Source of the DNA: Thermomonas fusca DSM 15424
GTDB taxonomy: Bacteria; Pseudomonadota; Gammaproteobacteria; Xanthomonadales; Xanthomonadaceae
DNA length: 64,000 bases
NCBI RefSeq assembly: GCF_000423885.1
Contig: NZ_AUIV01000008.1
Location: forward strand, 1-64,000
Direction of reading: 5' to 3'
Position numbers and translations under genes: made by a program. Under the pieces are notes generated by a model. That model did not search any database and was not told the origin of the DNA. It was given only the letters and a program-made list of their open reading frames with translations. Shown here in pieces: positions 46,281 to 55,377 of this stretch (within the stretch, counting starts at the first letter, position 1; every line of letters starts with the position of its first letter).

Positions 46281-47183
46281 TCAGGCCGCGTTGGCGCGGC
46301 TGCGTTGTTCGAGTTGGCGGATGGCCGCATGCAGGCGGCTGGCCTGTCCGGCATGCGCGGATGATAGCGGTTGCAGCGGCAGGCGCAGGCCGAATCCGAT
46401 GCCGTCCAGCGCCAGCAGCGCCTTCACCGGGATCGGATTCGGCTCCAGGCCGAGGAAGTGGTAAAGCTCGGCCAGTATCTCGTCCAGCGCCTGCGCACCG
46501 GCCGCATCGCCCTCGCGGGCAAGATCGCAGAGCCGGCGGAAGGTGGCCGGAACCACGTTGGAGGCCACCGACACCACCCCGTCGGCGCCGGCCAGCATGG
46601 CGCGCACGGCGGTGGGATCGTCGCCGCTGAGCACCGCGAAATCGTCGCGGCGCAGCGGCAGCAGCGCCTGCATGCGGTCTTCCTCGGCGCGGGCTTCCTT
46701 GATGCCGACGATATTGGCATGCACCGAGAGCTCGCCGACGGTGTCGGGCAGCATGTCGCAGCCGGTGCGGCCGGGCACGTTGTACAGCACCACCGCCAGC
46801 CCGCCGTCGTCGGCCACCGCGCGAAAATGCGCCAGCAGCCCGGCCTGGGTGGGTCGCACGTACGGCGGCGTCACCACCAGCGCGGCATCGGCGCCCAGTG
46901 CGGCCACGCGCTGGTTGAAACGGATGGTCTTGGCGGTATTGGACTGGCCGGTGCCGGCCAGCACCGGCATCCGCCCGGCCGCGAACTCCACCGCGGCGCG
47001 CAGCAGGCGGTCGTATTCGTCGTCGAACAGGGCGGCGGCCTCGCCGGTGGAGCCGGCCACCACCACCGCCTGCGTGCCTGCTTGCAGTTGCGCCTGCAGC
47101 AGCCGCTCCCAGGCGGGAAAATCGATATCGCCGGCGGCCGTGAACGGCGTCGCCAGGGCGGTGATGCTGCCGGAAAGTCGCAA
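46281..47183 (-). CDS. dapA: 4-hydroxy-tetrahydrodipicolinate synthase
   Basis: DapA condenses pyruvate with aspartate semialdehyde for lysine and diaminopimelate synthesis. Numbered from the TTG at 47183, the Schiff-base Lys is K162 (IVGIKEARAE), the catalytic Tyr Y134 (VVLYNVPGRTG), and the pyruvate site is AGSTGEAAAL. No in-frame ATG lies close to the family start; TTG at 47183 gives a 300-residue protein beginning LRLSGSITALATPF, as in relatives. An ATG at 47297 would add 38 unlike residues. It is divergent from gcvR-bcp. Confidence 0.93.
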   Translation of the reverse strand: MRLSGSITALATPFTAAGDIDFPAWERLLQAQLQAGTQAVVVAGSTGEAAALFDDEYDRLLRAAVEFAAGRMPVLAGTGQSNTAKTIRFNQRVAALGADAALVVTPPYVRPTQAGLLAHFRAVADDGGLAVVLYNVPGRTGCDMLPDTVGELSVHANIVGIKEARAEEDRMQALLPLRRDDFAVLSGDDPTAVRAMLAGADGVVSVASNVVPATFRRLCDLAREGDAAGAQALDEILAELYHFLGLEPNPIPVKALLALDGIGFGLRLPLQPLSSAHAGQASRLHAAIRQLEQRSRANAA

Positions 47184-47342
47184 GGGCAAAGGCTCGGGCA
47201 AGGCGCCGCGCGGGACGCTGGGCGCATGGGGGGAACTCGCGTATGGCCTTGATCTTACTTGCGGCTCGAAAGCGCCGGCAAGTATGCTGGCGACCATGCG
47301 GCCATGTACTGGCGGCATTTCCCTACGCCTGGATCATCCGCT

Positions 47343-47906
47343 TTGAGCAAAACCGCCGCCCCCCGGCCCCAGCCGAACGAGAACCACCTGCTGATCAACG
47401 CGTACACCACGCATCCGCAGTCGCCGTTGCTGGCGGTCACCCGCCGCATCTCCGACTCCGGCTGCAACCTGGTCGACACGCGGCTGGCCACGGTCGGGCG
47501 CGACGTCTCGGTCACCGCGCTGGTCACCGGTTCGTGGGACGCGGTGGCCAAGCTCGAGACCATGCTGACCAAGCTGGAGCGCGAGGAAGGGCTGAAGCTG
47601 GTGTGGTACCGCACCGGCCCGAAGGCACTGCAGTCCAGCCTGCTGCCGTACGTGGTCGAAGTGATCGCCGCCGACAAGCCGGGCATCCTGTTCCAGCTGG
47701 CCGACTTCTTCGACCACCAAGGCATCACCATCGAGAGCCTGCACTGCTCGCGCTACCGGGCGATGCAGACTGGCGCCGACATGTTCTCGGCGCAGCTCAC
47801 CATCGGGGTGCCGGCGGACATGCACATCGCCGCGCTGCGCGACGACTTCCTCGAGTTCTGCGACCATCTGAACCTCGACGCGATCATGGATCCGATGAAA
47901 TACTGA
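47343..47906 (+). CDS. gcvR: GcvR-type ACT-domain regulator of glycine cleavage
   Basis: GcvR represses the glycine cleavage genes with GcvA and senses glycine through ACT domains. The 187-residue product has two ACT modules: HLLINAYTTHPQSPLLAVTRRISDSGCNLVDTR, and VVEVIAADKPGILFQLADFFDHQGITIESLHCS. Sequence resembling the family begins after the TTG at 47343; an ATG at 47304 is the alternative. The arrangement dapA-bamC facing gcvR-bcp is the same as in E. coli, which supports the call. Confidence 0.88.
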   Translation: MSKTAAPRPQPNENHLLINAYTTHPQSPLLAVTRRISDSGCNLVDTRLATVGRDVSVTALVTGSWDAVAKLETMLTKLEREEGLKLVWYRTGPKALQSSLLPYVVEVIAADKPGILFQLADFFDHQGITIESLHCSRYRAMQTGADMFSAQLTIGVPADMHIAALRDDFLEFCDHLNLDAIMDPMKY

Positions 47907-47911
47907 CGCCG

Positions 47912-48382
47912 ATGATCGACACCGGCGACCGCATCCCCGATCTGCCGCTTGCGCTCTCCAGCGACAAGCCCGCCACGCTCGCCGACTACGCCGGCCAATG
48001 GCTGGTGCTGTATTTCTACCCGAAGGATTCCACTCCCGGCTGCACCACAGAGGGGCTGGACTTCAACGGCCTGCTGCCGGAGTTCAAGCGCGCCAATGCG
48101 GTGGTGCTGGGCGCATCGAAGGACTCGCTGAAGGCGCACCGGAACTTCTGCGCCAAGCAGGGCTTCCGGTTCGACCTGATCAGCGACCCCGACGGCACGC
48201 TTTGTGAAGCCTTCGGCGTGATCCAGCCGAAGAAGCTGTACGGCCGCGAATACGTCGGCATCGTCCGCAGCACCTTCCTGATCGACCCCGCCGGCGTGGT
48301 GCGCCAGAAGTGGCAGCCGGTGAAAGTCCCCGGCCACGCGCGGGGCGTGCTCGACGCACTCAAGGCCGCACAGACCACGTGA
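47912..48382 (+). CDS. bcp: Thiol peroxidase Bcp (peroxiredoxin Q)
   Basis: Bcp reduces hydroperoxides with thioredoxin. The 156-residue protein has the peroxidatic Cys C44 in YPKDSTPGCTTEGLDF, and further Cys at 80 (RNFCAKQGF) and 98; the usual resolving Cys at 49 is absent (TTEGL). The common CTxEAxxF is CTTEGLDF here. It starts 5 bp after gcvR. Confidence 0.94.
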   Translation: MIDTGDRIPDLPLALSSDKPATLADYAGQWLVLYFYPKDSTPGCTTEGLDFNGLLPEFKRANAVVLGASKDSLKAHRNFCAKQGFRFDLISDPDGTLCEAFGVIQPKKLYGREYVGIVRSTFLIDPAGVVRQKWQPVKVPGHARGVLDALKAAQTT

Positions 48383-48464
48383 CCGCCTCCGTTTTCATCA
48401 CACCCCACTGCCCCGCTCCGCGGGACGCGGTGGCCTGCTGCTGTCCGACCGAAAGGATTTCCGC

Positions 48465-49862
48465 ATGACCCGGAGCAAGCGCATCTACGTCCTCGACACC
48501 AACGTGCTGATGCACGACCCCACCGCGCTGTTCAAGTTCGAGGAACACGATGTCTACCTGCCGATGCAGGTGATGGAAGAACTGGACAACGGCAAGAAGG
48601 GCACCAGCGAAGCCAGCCGCAACGCGCGCCAGGTCAGCCGCTTCCTCAACGAGCTGATCGAAGCCCACGGCAGCACCGACGTCACCCGCGGCATCGCCCT
48701 GCAGCGCCCCGGCGGGCTGCAGCTGCGCGGCGCCGCCAGCACCGGCTGCCTGCGTTTCCAGACCGGCAATTTCGATGCCGGCAAGCGCTTCGGCGCGGTG
48801 GTGCCGGACAACGCCATCCTCGGCGCGATCCTAGCGCTGAAGGAAGAGCAGCCCGACGCCGACGTGGTGTTCGTGTCCAAGGACATCAACCTGCGGATCA
48901 AGTCCTCGATCGCCGGCATCGTCAGCGCGGACTACGAGAACGACCGCGCGCTGGACGATTTCAGCCTGCTCTACACCGGCGCCACGCCGCTGCCGGAGGA
49001 CTTCTGGCAGCGCCACGGCCAGGACCTGAAGTCGTGGACCGACAAGGGCCGCACCTATTACGAAATCACCCGTACCGACGAGGAAGACTGGTACCCCAAC
49101 CAGTTCGCCTTCCTGCCCGGCGACGAGCAGTCGGAGCTGCGGGTGGCCAAGGTCGAGGGCGACCGGGTGACGCTGCGGATCGTCGATGATTTCCGCCACA
49201 GCCAGCATGCGGTCTGGGGCATCACCGCGCGCAACCGCGAGCAGAACTTCGCGCTCAATGCGCTGATGGACCCGGAGGTCGACTTCGTCACCCTGCTCGG
49301 CACTGCCGGCACCGGCAAGACTCTGCTGGCGCTGGCCGCGGGGCTGGCACAGACGATGGACCAGCAGCGCTACCGCGAGATCATCATGACCCGCGCCACC
49401 GTCAGCGTGGGCGAGGACATCGGTTTCCTGCCCGGCACCGAGGAGGAGAAGATGACGCCGTGGATGGGCGCGCTGACCGACAACCTGGAAGTGCTGACCC
49501 ACAACCAGGACGGCGGCGCCTGGGGCCGCGCGGCCACCAATGACCTGCTGGCCTCGCGGATCAAGATCCGCTCGATGAACTTCATGCGCGGGCGCACCTT
49601 CCTGTCGCGCTGGCTGATCCTGGACGAGGCGCAGAACCTCACCCCGAAGCAGATGAAGACGCTGATCACCCGCGCCGGCCCCGGCACCAAGATCGTCTGC
49701 TTGGGCAACGTCGAGCAGATCGACACGCCCTACCTCACCGAGACCACCTCCGGCCTGACCTACGCGGTGGACCGCTTCAAGAACTGGATGCACAGCGCCC
49801 ACGTGACGCTGCGCCGGGGCGAGCGTTCACGGTTGGCGGACTACGCTTCCGAAGTGCTGTAA
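48465..49862 (+). CDS. PIN-PhoH fusion ATPase (PhoH2 type)
   Basis: The 465-residue protein joins an N-terminal PIN nuclease domain (YVLDTNVLMHDP, with the acidic D11, and EELDNGKKG) to a PhoH ATPase domain with Walker A GTAGTGKT (279-286), IIMTRATVSVGEDIGFLPGTEEEK and Walker B WLILDEAQN. PhoH2 proteins act as RNA helicases/ribonucleases in some bacteria. The 3' end overlaps the convergent SulP gene by 22 bp. PhoH family assignment is firm; the cellular role is not. Confidence 0.93.
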   Translation: MTRSKRIYVLDTNVLMHDPTALFKFEEHDVYLPMQVMEELDNGKKGTSEASRNARQVSRFLNELIEAHGSTDVTRGIALQRPGGLQLRGAASTGCLRFQTGNFDAGKRFGAVVPDNAILGAILALKEEQPDADVVFVSKDINLRIKSSIAGIVSADYENDRALDDFSLLYTGATPLPEDFWQRHGQDLKSWTDKGRTYYEITRTDEEDWYPNQFAFLPGDEQSELRVAKVEGDRVTLRIVDDFRHSQHAVWGITARNREQNFALNALMDPEVDFVTLLGTAGTGKTLLALAAGLAQTMDQQRYREIIMTRATVSVGEDIGFLPGTEEEKMTPWMGALTDNLEVLTHNQDGGAWGRAATNDLLASRIKIRSMNFMRGRTFLSRWLILDEAQNLTPKQMKTLITRAGPGTKIVCLGNVEQIDTPYLTETTSGLTYAVDRFKNWMHSAHVTLRRGERSRLADYASEVL

Positions 49863-51511
49863 CCCGCCTCCCGTGCTGCGTCCACGTGGCGCAGCGCGGT
49901 GGCAAGATCGCCGAAATAGACGGCGGGCCCGTCGCGGCGCACGATTTCCGCACGCACCAGCTTGCGCAGCACGCGCAGGTTGGCGCCGCTAAGCAGCACT
50001 TCCACGCCACGACGACGCAGGTTCTCGATGGTCGATTCCAGCCGCTTGAGGCCGGTGGCATCCACCAGCGGCACCCGCTCCAGCCGCAGCAGTACCCAGC
50101 GCGGCGGTTCCCGCGACCACGACAGCGCGCGCTCCAGCGAATCCACCGAGCCGAAGAAGAACGGCCCCTCGATGGCATAGACCAGCACGCCTTTCGGCAG
50201 CGCCTCCAGCCCGGCCTCGGCCAGCTCCTGGCGCAGGCTGGCCTGGCCGTGTTCCACCACCGACACCGACGCGCTCATCCGACGCATGAACTGGAACATC
50301 GCCAGGATCACGCCGATGTTCACCGCCACCACCAGGTCGGTGACGATGGTCAGGACGAAGGTGATCAGCAGGATCGCCACGTCCGCGCGCGGCGCCTGCC
50401 GCAGCATCCGCAGGAAGCGGCGCGCTTCGCTCATGTTCCACGCCACCAGGAACAGGATCGCCGCCAGCGCGGCCAGCGGCACCTTGCCGGCATAGGGCGC
50501 CAGCACCAGCAGGATCAGCAGCAGGGTGATCCCGTGCACCACCCCGGCCAGCGGCGAGGTGCCGCCGTTCTTGATGTTGGTGGCGGTGCGGGCGATCGCG
50601 CCGGTGGCGGCGATGCCGCCGAACAGCGGCGACAGGATATTGGCCACGCCCTGCCCGATCAGCTCCTGGTTGGAATCGTGGCGGGTGCCGGCCATGCCGT
50701 CGGCCACCACCGCCGACAGCAGCGATTCGATCGCGCCGAGCATGGCGATGGTGAACGCCGCCGGCAGCAGCTCCACCAACCGATCGAAGCCGACCTCGGG
50801 CAGCTGCAGCGCCGGCAGCGCGCGCGGGATGGCGCCGAAGGTGGATTCGATGGTGGCAACACCCTGCAGGTCGAAGACCATCACCACGGCGGTGGCCACG
50901 ACCATCGCCAGCAGCGGGCCGGGCACGCGCGCCAGGCCCGGAATGCGCGCCCCCCACACCGCCAACACAAGGCTGAGCAGGGCCAGCAGGGAGGTCGCCG
51001 GATGCAGGTGATTGAAGGACTGCAGCAGATGCCAGGTCTTCAGGTAGAACGGCCCTTCGCCGGGCGCCGGCAGTCCGAAGAAATACTGCCATTGGCCCAC
51101 CCAGATGATCACCGCGATGCCGGCGGTGAAGCCCACGATCACCGGGTCGGGAATGAACCGGATCACCGCGCCCAGCCGTGCCAGCCCCATCGCCACCAGG
51201 ATCACCCCGGCCATCAGCGTGGCCAGCAGCAGGCCGCTGACGCCGAACTTCGCCACCACCCCGGCCAGAATCACGATGAAGGCGCCGGTCGGGCCGGCGA
51301 TCTGTATCCGCGAGCCGCCGAACAGCGACACCGCGATGCCGGCGATGATCGCCGTGTACAGCCCCTGCTCCGGCTTGACCCCGGACGCGATGGCGAACGC
51401 CATCGCCAGCGGCAGCGCCACCACCCCGACGATCACACCGGCGGTGATGTTGGGCAGCCAGTGGGCGCGCCGGAACAGCCCCGCGCGCGCGGCCTCGACC
51501 AACGCGATCAT
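49841..51511 (-). CDS. SulP-family anion transporter with STAS domain
   Basis: The 556-residue protein has about 11-12 membrane helices from residue 15 to 410 with the SulP signature region PLAMAFAIASGVKPEQGLYTAIIAG and AGPTGAFIVILAGVV. A cytoplasmic STAS domain follows at about 435-540 (PLVDATGLKRLESTI). Family members carry sulfate, bicarbonate or other anions; the substrate is unclear because no carbonic anhydrase or sulfate-assimilation gene is adjacent. The start overlaps the XRE regulator stop (ATGA), with AGGAGG-like sequence just before it. Confidence 0.92.
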   Translation of the reverse strand: MIALVEAARAGLFRRAHWLPNITAGVIVGVVALPLAMAFAIASGVKPEQGLYTAIIAGIAVSLFGGSRIQIAGPTGAFIVILAGVVAKFGVSGLLLATLMAGVILVAMGLARLGAVIRFIPDPVIVGFTAGIAVIIWVGQWQYFFGLPAPGEGPFYLKTWHLLQSFNHLHPATSLLALLSLVLAVWGARIPGLARVPGPLLAMVVATAVVMVFDLQGVATIESTFGAIPRALPALQLPEVGFDRLVELLPAAFTIAMLGAIESLLSAVVADGMAGTRHDSNQELIGQGVANILSPLFGGIAATGAIARTATNIKNGGTSPLAGVVHGITLLLILLVLAPYAGKVPLAALAAILFLVAWNMSEARRFLRMLRQAPRADVAILLITFVLTIVTDLVVAVNIGVILAMFQFMRRMSASVSVVEHGQASLRQELAEAGLEALPKGVLVYAIEGPFFFGSVDSLERALSWSREPPRWVLLRLERVPLVDATGLKRLESTIENLRRRGVEVLLSGANLRVLRKLVRAEIVRRDGPAVYFGDLATALRHVDAAREAGYSTSEA

Positions 51512-51765
51512 GCCTGCTCCTCCGCCTTGAGCCGCACGCCGCGTCCGCCGCCGCTGCTGGCAGCGCGCTCGCCGATCAGCTCCACCCCGGCCGCATCCAG
51601 CGCGGCCACCACCTTTACCAGCGAATCGACCACGCCGCGCACATGCCCGCGGCTGAGTTCCATGCGCTGGATCGTGGGCAGGGACAGCCCGGCCAGCTGC
51701 GCCAGCGATTTCTGGTCGATGCCAAGCAGGGCGCGCGCGGCGCGCATCTGGGCTGAGGTAATCAC
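51508..51765 (-). CDS. Small XRE-type DNA-binding regulator
   Basis: Starting from the GTG at 51765 (GGAGAG upstream), the 85-residue protein is little more than an XRE helix-turn-helix: MRAARALLGIDQKSLAQLAGLSLPTIQRMELSRG, followed by VDSLVKVVAALDAAGVELIGE. An ATG at 51846 would add 27 residues that resemble promoter sequence rather than protein. It is translationally coupled to the SulP gene, so it probably controls that transporter and itself. A palindrome lies 41 bp upstream. Confidence 0.85.
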   Translation of the reverse strand: MITSAQMRAARALLGIDQKSLAQLAGLSLPTIQRMELSRGHVRGVVDSLVKVVAALDAAGVELIGERAASSGGGRGVRLKAEEQA

Positions 51766-51805
51766 GGGCTCTCCGCTCCGGCAATGCGATAGAAAAACAG
51801 CATAT

Positions 51806-51824
51806 TTGATGTATGAAACATCAA
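51806..51824. promoter_or_regulatory. Palindromic operator upstream of the XRE-SulP operon
   Basis: TTGATGT-ATGAA-ACATCAA is a perfect 7-bp inverted repeat with a 5-bp centre in the only AT-rich stretch of this gap (about 51790-51838). Its size suits a dimeric XRE repressor, so autoregulation is likely. Confidence 0.55.
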
Positions 51825-51876
51825 CATAGCCGTATTTTACCGGCATCCTGCAGACGAATCCGTCGTCCCCATCACG

Positions 51877-51903
51877 AAAAAACCCCGCCGCCGCCAGGCG
51901 GCG
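51877..51903 (-). terminator. Probable intrinsic terminator after fabB
   Basis: On the minus strand, CGCCG (51903-51899) can pair with CGGCG (51893-51889) around a CCTGG loop; a GC-rich run and TTTTTT (51882-51877) follow. It lies 76-102 bp past the fabB stop and suits the fabA-fabB transcript. Confidence 0.5.
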
Positions 51904-51978
51904 ACATCGGCAGGGTCATCGTGGGAAACGTCGCCACACGAATGCGGCGACCGGTTTCACTGTCGGGATCGTCGGGCC

Positions 51979-53187
51979 TCAGGCCCGCGCGAACACCAGC
52001 GCGGCGTTGGTGCCGCCGAAGCCGAAGCTGTTGGACATCACCACGTCGAGCTTGGCATCGCGGCTCTCGCGCACGATCGGGAAGCTTTCTGCGCCGGGGT
52101 CGAGGTCGTCGATGTTGGCGGAGCCGGCGATGAAGCCGTCGCGCAGCATCAGCAGGCTGTAGATCGCCTCGTGCACGCTGGCCGCGCCGAGCGAGTGGCC
52201 GGAGAGCGCCTTGGTGGACGAAATCGGCGGCACCGCATCGCCGAACACCTCGCGCACCGCGTTGAGCTCGACGATGTCGCCCAGCGGCGTGGAAGTGCCG
52301 TGGGTGTTGAGGTAGTCGACCGGGCGGTTCACGCCTTCCAGCGCCATGCGCATGCAGCGCACCGCACCCTCGCCGCTCGGCGCCACCATGTCGGCGCCGT
52401 CGGAGGTCACGCCGTAGCCGACCAGCTCCGCGTGGATGCGCGCGCCGCGCGCGACCGCGTGGTCCCAGTCTTCCAGCACCAGCATGCCGCCGCCGCTGCC
52501 GATGACGAAACCGTCGCGGCCGGCGTCGTACGGGCGCGAGGCCGTTTCCGGTTCGGCGTTGCGGGCGGACGACAGTGCGCCCATCGCGTCGAACATCACC
52601 GTCATCGTCCAGTCCAGGTCCTCGCCGCCGCCAGCGAACACGATGTCCTGCGCGCCGTGGCGGATCAGGTCGGCGCCGGCGCCGATGCAGTGCGCGGAGG
52701 TGGCGCAGGCGGCGCTGATCGAATAGCTCAGGCCCTTGATCTTGAACGCGGTGGCGAGGTTGGCCGACACCGTGGAGCACATCGTGCGCGGCACCATGTA
52801 CGGGCCGACCTTGCGCACGCCGCGGTCGCGCAGGATGTCAGCGGTCTCCACCTGCCAGCGGCTGGAACCGCCACCGGAACCGGCGATCAGGCCGGTGCGC
52901 GGGTCGCTGACCTGCGCCTCGGACAGGCCGGCATCGGCGATCGCGTCACGCAGCGCCACGTAGCTGTAGGCCGCAGCGTCGCTCATGAAGCGCTTCAGCT
53001 TGCGGTCGATGACCGCGTCGAGGTCCAGGTCCACCGCGCCGCCGACCTGGCTGCGCAGTCCGCGCTCCACCGAGTCGGGCAGCGTGCGGATGCCGGAGCG
53101 GCTTTCGCGGAGCGCGCGCGAGACGCTGTCCAGGTCGTTGCCGAGACAGGAAGTGATGCCCATGCCGGTGATGGCGACGCGACGCAT
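51979..53187 (-). CDS. fabB: 3-oxoacyl-ACP synthase I
   Basis: FabB elongates acyl-ACP and is needed for unsaturated fatty acid synthesis. The 402-residue protein has the Cys-His-His triad: C161 in SISAACATSAHC, H296 in NTHGTSTPLGD and H331 in KALSGHSLGAA. It starts 1 bp after the fabA stop. FabA-FabB pairing is the standard anaerobic unsaturated fatty acid pathway. Confidence 0.97.
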   Translation of the reverse strand: MRRVAITGMGITSCLGNDLDSVSRALRESRSGIRTLPDSVERGLRSQVGGAVDLDLDAVIDRKLKRFMSDAAAYSYVALRDAIADAGLSEAQVSDPRTGLIAGSGGGSSRWQVETADILRDRGVRKVGPYMVPRTMCSTVSANLATAFKIKGLSYSISAACATSAHCIGAGADLIRHGAQDIVFAGGGEDLDWTMTVMFDAMGALSSARNAEPETASRPYDAGRDGFVIGSGGGMLVLEDWDHAVARGARIHAELVGYGVTSDGADMVAPSGEGAVRCMRMALEGVNRPVDYLNTHGTSTPLGDIVELNAVREVFGDAVPPISSTKALSGHSLGAASVHEAIYSLLMLRDGFIAGSANIDDLDPGAESFPIVRESRDAKLDVVMSNSFGFGGTNAALVFARA

Positions 53188-53188
53188 G

Positions 53189-53704
53189 TCAGAAGCTCTC
53201 CGTGGAAGTGAACAGGCCTACCCGCAGGTCCTTGGCGGTATAGATCTCGCGGCCATCGACCAGGGTGCGGGCGTCGCCCTGCGCCACCACCAGCTTGCGG
53301 TTGATGACGCGGGTGACATCGATCTCGTAGGTCACCACCTTGGCGGTGGGCAGCACCTGGCCGGTGAACTTCACCTCGCCGCAACCCAGCGCGCGGCCGC
53401 GGCCGGGCGCGCCCAGCCAGGTCAGGTAGAAGCCGACCAGCTGCCACATCGCATCCAGCCCCAGGCAGCCGGGCATCACCGGGTCGCCGAGGAAATGGCA
53501 CTTGAAGAACCAGAGGTCGGGATGGACGTCCAGTTCGGCGCGGACGAAACCCTTGCCGTGGGCCCCGCCGTCGTCGCTGATGTCGACGATCCGGTCGAAC
53601 ATCAGCATCGGGTCGGCCGGCAGGCGGGCCAGGCTGTTCGGGAACAACTCGCCGCGTGCGCTGGCCAGCAACTGTTCGCGGTTGAACGATGAAGCGCGGG
53701 TCAT
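53189..53704 (-). CDS. fabA: 3-hydroxydecanoyl-ACP dehydratase/isomerase
   Basis: FabA dehydrates 3-hydroxydecanoyl-ACP and isomerises the trans-2 to the cis-3 product. The 171-residue protein has catalytic H70 (FFKCHFLGDPVMPG) and D84 (GLDAMWQ), the same numbers as in E. coli. The ATG at 53704 is chosen because family similarity starts there. A TACAAT box (minus strand, 53736-53731) could be the -10 element. Confidence 0.97.
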   Translation of the reverse strand: MTRASSFNREQLLASARGELFPNSLARLPADPMLMFDRIVDISDDGGAHGKGFVRAELDVHPDLWFFKCHFLGDPVMPGCLGLDAMWQLVGFYLTWLGAPGRGRALGCGEVKFTGQVLPTAKVVTYEIDVTRVINRKLVVAQGDARTLVDGREIYTAKDLRVGLFTSTESF

Positions 53705-53886
53705 GGAATGGCCCAAGGGGGAAACTTCCGATTGTAAACACGACCGGCGGCGATACCTAGACGTATTGCCCGTTCCGCAACGCGGTTCCGGTTTGTCCGG
53801 GTAAAACGACTGCAAACGTGTGCACCGCAACACCCGGCACCAAAGCATTTAAGCTGCGGTAGAGCACCCCTGCCGGAAAATCCTCC

Positions 53887-55356
53887 GTGTCGCAAGCCAC
53901 GCCAGCTTCGCTGCTGACCATTTTCGGCGCCACCGGCGATCTTGCCCGGCGCATGCTGCTGCCCTCGCTGTACAGCCTGCAGGCCGAACACCTGCTGCCC
54001 GACGGCATGCGCATCCTCGGCACCGCGCGCAGCGGGCTGGACCGGGAAGGATTTTCCAATCTGGTGGCCGCCAGCATCGCCGAGCGCATCCCCGCCGCCG
54101 AACGCAGCGACGAAGCCCTGCGCGGGCTGCTGGAACGGCTGGACTACTGCGCCGCCGGAGCCGACGACGACGCTTCGATGCAGGCGCTGGCCGGCCGGGT
54201 GGATGCGCTGCGCAACGGCGACGTGCTCTACCACATGAGCACCGCGCCCCGGTTCTACGGCCCGGCCTGCCAGGCGCTGGCCGCCAACGGCGTGGCCGGA
54301 CCGGGCACGCGGGTCATGCTGGAGAAGCCGATCGGCAAGGACCTAGCCTCTGCCATCGCGATAAACGACAGCGTTGCCATGGCCTTCGACGAGGAGCGGA
54401 TCTTCCGCACCGACCACTACCTCGGCAAGGAAGGCGTGCAGAACCTGATCGCGCTGCGCTTCGGCAATTCATTGTTCGAGCCGCTGTGGAGCGCCCGCCA
54501 TATCGAACAGGTCCAGATCACCGTCGGCGAGACGGTCGGCGTGGAGGGCCGCGGCGACTATTACGACGATTCCGGCGCGCTGCGCGACATGCTGCAGAAC
54601 CACCTGCTGCAGCTGCTGTGCCTGGTGGCGATGGAACCGCCGGCGCGGTTCGAGCCCACCGCGGTGCGCAACGAGAAGATCAAGGTGCTGCGCTCGCTGC
54701 GGCCGATCGGCCGCGGCAACGTCGGCACCGAATCGGTGATCGGCCAGTACACAGCCGGCGCCAGCGAAGGCCGGGTGGTGCCGGGCTACGCCGAAGAACT
54801 GGACCGTGCCAGCCGCACCGAAACCTTCGTCGCCCTGCGCGCGCACGTGGACAACTGGCGCTGGTCGGGCGTGCCGTTCTACCTGCGCACCGGCAAGCGC
54901 CTGCCTTCGCGCAGCACCGAGATCTACATCCAGTTCCGCAAGGTGCCTTATTCGATCTTCGGTGGCCCGGCGGACACCGACATGCGGCCGAACGGGTTGC
55001 TGATCAAGCTGCAGCCGGAGGAGCGCATCGAGCTGGACCTGATGAGCAAGACCCCGGGTCTCGATCGCGCCGGCCTGAGGCTGTCGCAGGTGGCGCTGGA
55101 CCTGGACTTCCACGAGGAATTCCTCAACTCACGCAAGCGCATCGCCTACGAACGCCTCTATCTGGATGCCATCGAAGGCAACGGCACCCTGTTCGTGCGC
55201 CGCGACGAAACCGAGGCCGCATGGCAGTGGGTGGATGCCATCGCCGATGGCTGGCGCGACGCCGGCATGCTGCCAAAGCCCTACCCGGCTGGCACCTGGG
55301 GGCCGGGCGCGTCGGTATCGCTGGTGGATCGGCTTGGCCACGGCTGGCGCGAATAG
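53887..55356 (+). CDS. zwf: Glucose-6-phosphate 1-dehydrogenase
   Basis: Zwf oxidises glucose 6-phosphate to the lactone. The 489-residue protein starts at a GTG with GGAAAA upstream, and has the Rossmann motif GATGDLA (14-20) and the active site DHYLGKE (176-182). It opens the operon zwf-pgl-edd-glk-eda, and is divergent from fabA with a 182-bp gap that shows no clear operator. Confidence 0.97.
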   Translation: MSQATPASLLTIFGATGDLARRMLLPSLYSLQAEHLLPDGMRILGTARSGLDREGFSNLVAASIAERIPAAERSDEALRGLLERLDYCAAGADDDASMQALAGRVDALRNGDVLYHMSTAPRFYGPACQALAANGVAGPGTRVMLEKPIGKDLASAIAINDSVAMAFDEERIFRTDHYLGKEGVQNLIALRFGNSLFEPLWSARHIEQVQITVGETVGVEGRGDYYDDSGALRDMLQNHLLQLLCLVAMEPPARFEPTAVRNEKIKVLRSLRPIGRGNVGTESVIGQYTAGASEGRVVPGYAEELDRASRTETFVALRAHVDNWRWSGVPFYLRTGKRLPSRSTEIYIQFRKVPYSIFGGPADTDMRPNGLLIKLQPEERIELDLMSKTPGLDRAGLRLSQVALDLDFHEEFLNSRKRIAYERLYLDAIEGNGTLFVRRDETEAAWQWVDAIADGWRDAGMLPKPYPAGTWGPGASVSLVDRLGHGWRE

Positions 55357-55377
55357 CCAAAGACACGGGAGCCGACC

